Part shown: piece by piece, positions 7,542 to 12,130 of the stretch
How positions within the stretch are numbered: the first letter of the stretch is position 1
Layout: each line of letters opens with the position of its first letter
From: CAZWDL01 sp964632995
GTDB taxonomy: Bacteria; Bacteroidota; Bacteroidia; Chitinophagales; Saprospiraceae
Reading direction: 5' to 3'
DNA length: 12,130 bases
Assembly (NCBI GenBank): GCA_964632995.1
Contig: CAZWDL010000169.1
Location: 1-12,130, forward strand
Notes under the pieces: generated by a model
Told to the model about the DNA's origin: nothing
What the model saw: only the letters and a program-made list of their open reading frames with translations
Databases searched by the model: none
Translations under genes and position numbers: made by a program

Positions 7542-9344
7542 TTAGCTAATTAATGAAGAGGAGAAGGTCTCGAATTGGTTGCTGAGAAAGCGAAAATCAC
7601 TTTGCTTGCGCTCTTTCTCTGCAACCTTTACCCGCTCGGCCGGCGACAGCAATTGATCCTCCGGATACTGAATGATATAGCGGTACAACTGTTCGCCGCC
7701 ATCCGGAGCCAGGTGATCGAGCAGATAAAGACGGGCTTCCGTCGCCCGGCTGGCCTCGAAGGCGTGCTCGTCGATGATGAAGGGCGTCAGGTTGAGAGAG
7801 GCTGTGACGGATTCTCCGCCGTTTTCTTCTTCCTCTTCGAGTTGTTTTCTGACCACCAGCAAAACCGACTTGGTTTCGTAGTGGCCCTGGTAAAAGATCA
7901 GCTGATTGTCTTTTTCCGAACTGTTCACCACCAGGCGCAGCACATTGTGGATGTAAGCCGCCTGCGGCAGGCTCCGGTTTTTAAACACATCGATGCTCTT
8001 TACCGAAATCATCTTGTAACGCGCCAGAAAGCCCAGCTTTCTAAACATGGCCGCCAGCTGCTTTTCGGCTTCCACGCAGAAGAAGCGGATCTCCGACAGA
8101 TCGGCATCCTGAAAATCTCCTTTTGCCTTAATGTCGCTGATCGCGGTGCTGGCCCGCTCTAGTTCCCGGCCTTCTCCAAATAATTCGGCCTGCTCGATCA
8201 ACTCGGTCATCAGACAGTTTTCAGGCTGAATCAGGGCCTGCGCCCCTCGAATGAGCGGAAAGTAATCTGCGGCTTTCCTTTCGAAAGAAGGTTTATTCAG
8301 GAAATTCCTCAGCATCGCTTTATCCTCGGTCAGAAGCTCTTTGAGTTGTTCGCCGGCCAGCGCATCCCACATGGCAGATAGGAGGACGTAGGAAAAAATG
8401 TCGAGCAGGTTATCGTGTAGATTGATGAGCAGGATCAGACGATCGCGCGAAGGCGTCCGGTAAACATTTTCATCTTCTTCGGTAGATTCCGCCAGCAGGT
8501 TGCGCAGCGGTTCGCTGATGGGATAGGGCAGCGACTTAATCATCTCCACGCGCTTCTGCCCGGAATAATCGACGGGCACGGGCGAGTTTTTTTCCTTTTT
8601 CTGCAGTTTTTTAATGGTCTCTACATATTCTTCGACCGCATCGATCAGCACTTTTTCAAGTTCTACATTAGGTTCGAAATCGCCGGTTTCTACCACCATT
8701 GATTCGGGCAGTTTAACTTCCAGCGCCCTTTCTTCTTCACCGTAGAACAGGCCCCATAGTTTGCTATCGTCGAACTGATCTTCCGGGCGTTTCTTAATGC
8801 CCCGGTGTACGACCAACTCCTCACTGCCTTCCATCGACTTCACGGCGCCGATGGCTTTATCAAAGGCCTCCCGGATGCTTTCAAAGCCAGCGAGCTGTTT
8901 ATAAAAAACGCGACCAAACTCCTTGGCCTTGTGATCCTTTATCGGCGCATGAGTGGCGATGACGGCGGGCACCCCTTTTTCCAGCAGCAGGTCGACCTGC
9001 TGGCGGGTGGAACAGCCGTTGAGTACGACGAGCTTCAGCCGCGGGCACTTCCCCAGCAGTTCAGCCATGCCGGCGGAGATCGTCTTATCGCCGGCGGTTT
9101 CGAAGCCTTTATCATCAGCGTGGCCGCTGTAATGGAAGATGATCAGGTCTCTGCTCACATCGGAGTCGGTCAGCTTATTGGTAATCACTTCGCGCGTAGC
9201 AAAGGAATCCCATTCCACCTCGAAGTGGTTTTGCTTTTCCCGGGGCTCCAGGACATCGCGAATCTCGCGTTCTTCCTTTTCCAGACTTTCGAGGGGATTG
9301 TCCCGGTCGTTGGCAAAGGCGAGATAAATAATGGGTTTACTCAT
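7542..9344 (-). CDS. CHAT-family (caspase-like) protease with a large uncharacterised C-terminal region
   Basis: The protein has 600 residues, no signal peptide and no membrane segment, so it is cytoplasmic. Residues about 1-200 form a CHAT peptidase domain: the first strand is IIYLAFA (5-11), the catalytic His is in FHYSGHA (His75), and the catalytic Cys is in LVVLNGCST (Cys111). Both are intact, followed by GVPAVIAT (124-131) and the LWGLFYG end motif (196-202). CHAT enzymes are related to caspases and separase and act as proteolytic effectors in bacterial conflict and signalling systems. Residues about 205-600 are mostly helical and acidic, with a Lys/Glu-rich stretch near 240-255 and an EEEE run near 500; I recognise no domain there. 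It may mediate activation by, or binding to, the STAND NTPase whose gene follows 17 bases later. It is the first gene of the operon, with a 362-base gap upstream. The cleavage target is not apparent, although the co-encoded proteins are candidates. Confidence 0.92.
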   Translation of the reverse strand: MSKPIIYLAFANDRDNPLESLEKEEREIRDVLEPREKQNHFEVEWDSFATREVITNKLTDSDVSRDLIIFHYSGHADDKGFETAGDKTISAGMAELLGKCPRLKLVVLNGCSTRQQVDLLLEKGVPAVIATHAPIKDHKAKEFGRVFYKQLAGFESIREAFDKAIGAVKSMEGSEELVVHRGIKKRPEDQFDDSKLWGLFYGEEERALEVKLPESMVVETGDFEPNVELEKVLIDAVEEYVETIKKLQKKEKNSPVPVDYSGQKRVEMIKSLPYPISEPLRNLLAESTEEDENVYRTPSRDRLILLINLHDNLLDIFSYVLLSAMWDALAGEQLKELLTEDKAMLRNFLNKPSFERKAADYFPLIRGAQALIQPENCLMTELIEQAELFGEGRELERASTAISDIKAKGDFQDADLSEIRFFCVEAEKQLAAMFRKLGFLARYKMISVKSIDVFKNRSLPQAAYIHNVLRLVVNSSEKDNQLIFYQGHYETKSVLLVVRKQLEEEEENGGESVTASLNLTPFIIDEHAFEASRATEARLYLLDHLAPDGGEQLYRYIIQYPEDQLLSPAERVKVAEKERKQSDFRFLSNQFETFSSSLIS

Positions 9345-9512
9345 TTGGCTGTTATCGTTTTAACTGGGAATCATGGGGTCATCGCTTCCAGTGAAAGTGT
9401 CGAAAACACCATGATGTATATCAATGCGCTTCCTGCACGATCTTAAGATAATAAGATTTAGGATTAATGTAAGAGAATTTCTGCAAACGAGCCGTTTTAT
9501 AGGGAAAATGAC

Positions 9513-9588
9513 CGGGAATGGAGGAGGGAAGGCAGGGAGGAACGGTAAGGAGGAAGTCAAGGAGGTCAAAAGGGAAAGTGACCTTTCT
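9513..9588 (+). repeat. Purine-rich, GGAGG-repeating tract
   Basis: The plus strand is strongly purine-biased and repeats GGAGG or GGGAGG several times, including AAGGAGG-AAGTC followed by AAGGAGG-TCAAA (start-to-start 12 bases). The complementary strand, which is the leader side of the CHAT operon, is the matching pyrimidine tract. The clustered G runs could form a quadruplex or triplex, but most runs have only two or three G. It is not a set of ribosome binding sites, because no coding frame follows. Confidence 0.4.
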
Positions 9589-9612
9589 GCCGGAAACACT
9601 ATCAGTATTAAT

Positions 9613-9664
9613 GATTCAACAGTTCAAGGAACTGGAAAATCGTTGAACCGGGAACTATTGAATC
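9613..9664. repeat. Imperfect inverted repeat, 13-base arms
   Basis: GATTCAACAGTTC (9613-9625) is complementary, at 12 of 13 positions, to GAACTATTGAATC (9652-9664). Inside this lies a second pair, GTTCAA (9622-9627) with TTGAAC (9643-9648). The element sits 43 bases downstream of the stop of the broken SRPBCC gene. It could be a transcription terminator or RNA-processing hairpin for that gene, but no T-run follows on the minus strand. It could also be a small repeat element. Confidence 0.5.
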
Positions 9665-9706
9665 TCTTTTGGACTTTGGATTATAAAATCTTGAATTCCC
9701 ATCCTC

Positions 9707-10258
9707 CTACAAGCGGCGCTCCAGTTGCTTCAACACCGAACGCCGGATCAGCCGCGACCAGAGCCCGATCAACCGGTAATAACGCCGGAAGCGGCGCCAG
9801 CTTGCTTCGTCGGTGGCGGTGATGCGCAATTCTACACTGATACTGCTGCCGCCGGCAAGCGGTTCGACGATGATCGCCCAGGCCAGTTTGCCCCAGCCGG
9901 GTTCTTCAAACGCTCGGAACTGCTCCGGATTCGCCTCGGCAAAAGGAATGTTCAAGTGCCAGAACTGTCCCACTGATCCAACGACTACCTCTTCCCCCGG
10001 CCGTTCTTCCAGCATCATAAAGCCCGTTTCCCCTCCCGCTACCTAATCGACGCCCAGGCGCCGGTCGGCATCCTGCGGTAAGCGACCAAGCAAACGCTCG
10101 GGCAAGGTGCGCAGGTCGAAGAGGAAGCGCACCCAGGGGATGGAGGCCATGTCGAAGTGGCGGGCGGCCTGCCAGGCGACGGTGGGCGGCGCATTTACCG
10201 TGATGCGATCCACTTCGGTGCGGTGGGGGTTGGGCAGGTAGTAGTGGATGGCATGGTG
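9707..10258 (-). pseudogene. SRPBCC-superfamily-like gene interrupted by an in-frame TAG
   Basis: One continuous frame on the minus strand reads as a single SRPBCC/polyketide-cyclase-like protein but contains a TAG at 10045-10043. The part before it includes YYLPNPHRTEVDRITVNAPP and IPWVRFLFDLRTLPERLLGR. The part after it begins VAGGETGFMMLEERPGEEVV and continues through GQFWHL, FRAFEEPGWGKLAWAI and the C-terminal RRYYRLIGLWSRLIRR. The join LGVD-stop-VAGG is where a residue such as Tyr would fit, so one base change from TAT or TAC explains it. The N-terminus also lacks an in-frame ATG: the frame is open back to a TAG at 10324-10322, and a GTG at 10213 is the first alternative start. The 5' boundary given is therefore approximate. 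The downstream part (ATG at 10018, 103 residues) could still be made alone but would lack the first strands of the fold. Sequencing error is the main alternative. Confidence 0.75.
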
Positions 10259-10583
10259 GGAATCTGTTTTTGCGGTATTTTCCGGATCGCTGCGTTTTAT
10301 GGTTCGGGAGTTTTTTTCAATCTAGGACCAATTCCCATTTTTCCCAATGACAAATCACATCCGGAGGGAATGAGTTTCCCCCCTCGAATGAGGGAAGCGT
10401 CAAAAATTACGGAAACCGGCAGAATGATGCCGATAATATCAATCCGAACGCTAATTATCATTTCCCGAACGGAAATTACTACCACTTGCAAGCGGTACGG
10501 AGGTAAATTGATCCGCAACGATCAGAATGACGCTTTTTTACAATACATTTGAAAGAAATCACAATATATTTTCATCGGATAAC

Positions 10584-10598
10584 TTCTTTCCGAAAGAA
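10584..10598. promoter_or_regulatory. Palindrome TTCTTTC-C-GAAAGAA, possible operator
   Basis: Two perfect 7-base arms surround a single central base. Such short symmetric sites often bind dimeric regulators. It lies about 200 bases upstream of the transporter start. No known operator consensus is matched, and one palindrome of this length can arise by chance in A/T-rich sequence. Confidence 0.25.
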
Positions 10599-10610
10599 AC
10601 ACTTTTTTGG

Positions 10611-10671
10611 TTACGCAGAGGTGCACGGGGTTATCATTAACCCTGTGTATCCTCTGCATTACTCTGTGTAA
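10611..10671. repeat. Imperfect inverted repeat, CGCAGAG/CTCTGTG-type intergenic element
   Basis: The left arm GCAGAGGTGCACGGGGTTA (10615-10633) pairs with TAACCCTGTGTATCCTCTGC (10638-10657) across a TCAT loop, with a one-base bulge and a few mismatches. An outer TTAC (10611-10614) can pair with GTAA (10668-10671), and CTCTG is repeated at 10652 and 10662. The ACGCAGAGG...CCTCTGC...CTCTGTGTAA wording resembles dispersed intergenic repeats known from many environmental bacterial genomes. The short loop and strong stem could also make an RNA hairpin or terminator; the ATTTTATT after it is a weak T-tract. No coding frame is associated with it. Confidence 0.6.
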
Positions 10672-10740
10672 TTTTATTCAGGTATTTTAAGATTTAAGAA
10701 ATCAAATAGGACATTTGCGCTGAAATAAGAGAATCACACT

Positions 10741-10773
10741 CTTAACATCCAGGTAACATTCACACCTTAACTT
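10741..10773 (+). promoter_or_regulatory. Candidate Pho-box-like direct repeats upstream of the phosphate transporter
   Basis: CTTAACATCCA is followed 11 bases later by GGTAACATTCA, and CTTAACTT occurs again at 10766-10773. PhoB/PhoP-type regulators bind direct repeats spaced by 11 bases; TTAACA is the Bacillus PhoP unit and CTTAACCT resembles the cyanobacterial one. The position, 26-58 bases before a PiT gene, is suggestive. The third copy is out of register by three bases, and the Bacteroidota consensus is not known to me, so this is an inference. Confidence 0.35.
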
Positions 10774-10798
10774 GCATATTCACCAACAGCAATGGGGT

Positions 10799-12130
10799 AT
10801 GGACATCTTCCTGATCATCGTCCTTCTGCTCTTCGCCCTCGCCATCACCGACCTGATCGTCGGGGTAAGCAACGATGCCGTCAACTTCCTCAACTCGGCG
10901 ATCGGCTCCAAGGTGGCCACCCGGCGCACCATCATGATTGTGGCCAGTCTGGGCATCATCGTGGGCGCCACCTTTTCCAGCGGTATGATGGAGGTGGCGC
11001 GCAAGGGCATCTTCAACCCGCAGTACTTCCAGTTTTACGACATCATGGCCCTTTTCCTGGCCGTGATGCTCACCGATATCATCCTGCTCGACCTGTTCAA
11101 CACCTTCGGCATGCCGACCTCCACCACGGTCTCCATCGTTTTCGAACTGCTGGGGGCGGCGGTGATGGTGGCGCTGATCAAATCGGCGAGCGCCGCGACA
11201 CCCGATTCCATAGCCACTTACATCAACGGCTCCAGCGCTTTGGCCATCATCCTCGGTATTTTTCTATCCATACTGGTAGCCTTTACGATCGGAGCGCTGG
11301 TGATGTACCTGTCGCGGCTCCTCTTCACCTTCCAGTTTCACCGCCGGCTCAACTGGGTGGGCGCCGTGTGGAGCGGCGCGGCGCTGGCGGCAATGACCTA
11401 CTTCCTCCTGATCAAAGGAATGAAAGGCGCCTCCTTTATTCCGGTCAGCGTAACCGGCTGGGTACAAGACAACACCTGGCTGCTGCTCTTGCTTTCCCTG
11501 GGTTTCTGGGCGGCCCTCATGCAAATCCTTCTGTCCGTATTCAGAGTCAACATCCTGCGGCTCATTGTGCTATTCGGCACCTTCTCGCTGGCGATGGCTT
11601 TTGCGGGTAATGACCTGGTCAACTTCATCGGGGTGCCGGTGGCGGGCTTCGAATCTTACAACGCCTGGGTCGCCTCCGGCGAGGCGCCGCGGGAGTACTC
11701 GATGGTCGCCCTGAGCCGGGCCTATCCGGCCAAGACCTATCTGCTCCTGGCCGCCGGCCTCATCATGACGCTTACCTTGTGGTTTTCGAAAAAGGCGCAA
11801 TCGGTTACCGAGACGGAGGTGAATCTCGGGCGTCAGCAGGAAGGGCTGGAGCGCTTCTCCCCCAACTGGCTGGCGCAGCTGATCGTGCGCGGGGCCCGCT
11901 GGCTGGCTTCCGGCGTACAAGGGCTGGCACCAGCTTCCTGGCTGAGCAAAGCCGAAAGCAGTTTTAAAATGCCCGAAAAGAAGCTGAAGGAGAATACGAA
12001 CGAAGAACCACCGCCCGCCTTCGACCTGGTGCGCGCCGCCGTCAACCTGACCGTCGCCAGCGCGCTGATCGCCCTGGCGACCTCCTACAAGCTGCCGCTG
12101 TCGACCACCTACGTCTCCTTTATGGTGGCC
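10799..12130 (+). CDS. PiT-family inorganic phosphate transporter, 3' end beyond the window
   Basis: The frame is open from ATG at 10799 to the window edge (444 codons). It encodes an integral membrane protein with many hydrophobic helices. PiT signatures appear in both halves: VGVSNDAVNFLNSAIGSKVA (21-40) with GMPTSTTVS (104-112), and AGNDLVNFIGVPVAG (269-283) with TSYKLPLSTTYVSFMV (428-443). These repeats carry the conserved Asn-Asp pairs and Ser-Thr-Thr motifs of the family, which takes up phosphate (or metal phosphate) using a proton or sodium gradient. A basic, hydrophilic cytoplasmic loop spans about 330-408, ending in a Lys/Glu/Pro-rich stretch. Family members in Bacteroidota are usually about 750 residues, so roughly 300 residues may lie beyond the edge. 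An ATG at 10792 is in another frame and is not the start. The gene is divergent from the SRPBCC remnant and has Pho-box-like repeats upstream. Confidence 0.93.
   Translation, partial: MDIFLIIVLLLFALAITDLIVGVSNDAVNFLNSAIGSKVATRRTIMIVASLGIIVGATFSSGMMEVARKGIFNPQYFQFYDIMALFLAVMLTDIILLDLFNTFGMPTSTTVSIVFELLGAAVMVALIKSASAATPDSIATYINGSSALAIILGIFLSILVAFTIGALVMYLSRLLFTFQFHRRLNWVGAVWSGAALAAMTYFLLIKGMKGASFIPVSVTGWVQDNTWLLLLLSLGFWAALMQILLSVFRVNILRLIVLFGTFSLAMAFAGNDLVNFIGVPVAGFESYNAWVASGEAPREYSMVALSRAYPAKTYLLLAAGLIMTLTLWFSKKAQSVTETEVNLGRQQEGLERFSPNWLAQLIVRGARWLASGVQGLAPASWLSKAESSFKMPEKKLKENTNEEPPPAFDLVRAAVNLTVASALIALATSYKLPLSTTYVSFMVA

Larger units (their letters stand above)
9345..9706. other. Intergenic region upstream of the CHAT operon, no convincing gene
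   Basis: These 362 bases should contain the promoter of the minus-strand operon, but I find no good TAnnTTTG or sigma-70-like pair. The short frames that cross it lack codon bias or any recognisable motif. Two structures are visible: a purine-rich, GGAGG-repeating stretch (about 9513-9588) and an imperfect inverted repeat (9613-9664). Both are listed separately. Confidence 0.6.
10322..10798. other. Intergenic region between the broken SRPBCC gene and the phosphate transporter
   Basis: This 477-base divergent spacer has no gene I can support. It contains an Asn-rich open stretch without a start (10351-10506), a 15-base palindrome (10584-10598), a long imperfect inverted repeat (10615-10657) and tandem TTAACA-like repeats (10741-10773) just before the transporter. 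A near match to the Bacteroidota -7 box (GACATTTG, 10710-10717) has no convincing partner upstream. Confidence 0.6.

Noticed and set aside
9360..9822. Short frames in the gap upstream of the CHAT gene (79 codons minus, 132 codons plus)
   Set aside because: They are low-complexity translations of the purine/pyrimidine tract and the SRPBCC antisense; no motif or plausible start context.
10297..10518. 73-codon minus-strand frame in the transporter upstream region
   Set aside because: No signal, domain or codon pattern supports it, and it overlaps the 5' part of the broken SRPBCC frame.
10710..10717. GACATTTG as a Bacteroidota -7 promoter box (TAnnTTTG)
   Set aside because: One mismatch and no convincing -33 element at the right distance; it would also put the Pho-like repeats downstream of the transcription start.
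10792..11610. 272-codon plus-strand frame overlapping the phosphate transporter
   Set aside because: It is rich in His, Arg and Pro and has no recognisable motif. The overlapping frame from 10799 is a clear PiT transporter.
1..12130. CRISPR array, tRNA or rRNA genes, transposase or integrase
   Set aside because: I saw no regularly spaced repeats, no tRNA cloverleaf sequence, no rRNA-like sequence, and no transposase or integrase reading frame.

Overview
The window looks like part of a Bacteroidota chromosome, possibly from the Saprospiria/Lewinella side of the phylum. The evidence is: secreted lipoproteins that combine 'HGFVWS'-type fibronectin-III-like modules with kelch-type propellers; A/T-rich sequence before the start codons instead of strong Shine-Dalgarno sites; and a long-type PiT phosphate transporter. 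Taxonomy was inferred by eye and no search was run.

Positions 1-9344 hold one block of six genes, all on the minus strand, so transcription runs from high to low coordinates. In order they are: a CHAT-family (caspase-like) protease with an intact His/Cys pair (9344-7542); a STAND-type P-loop NTPase with one transmembrane helix (7524-5437); two related lipoproteins, each with two Fn3-like modules and a six-repeat kelch-type propeller (5255-3594 and 3541-1850); a secreted or membrane protein with two C-terminal hydrophobic segments (1803-778); and a secreted coiled-coil/WD40 protein that runs off the left edge (766-1). Gaps are 17, 181, 52, 46 and 11 bases, so an operon is likely, possibly with an internal start in the 181-base gap. 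The most interesting reading is a signalling or conflict system that spans the cell envelope. A cytoplasmic protease and NTPase switch would be tied through one membrane helix to periplasmic or surface propeller proteins. The helical linker and WD40 domain usually fused to a STAND ATPase appear here as a separate exported protein.

Positions 9345-9706 have no convincing gene. They hold a purine-rich tract and an imperfect inverted repeat. From about 10258 down to 9707 on the minus strand is an SRPBCC-like gene whose reading frame is interrupted by one in-frame TAG; it is probably a pseudogene.

Positions 10322-10798 are intergenic. They contain a 15-base palindrome, a 19/20-base imperfect inverted repeat that resembles a dispersed intergenic element, and a possible Pho-box-like pair of direct repeats. 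A PiT-family phosphate transporter then begins at 10799 on the plus strand and runs off the right edge. This part looks like ordinary housekeeping sequence unrelated to the left-hand operon.
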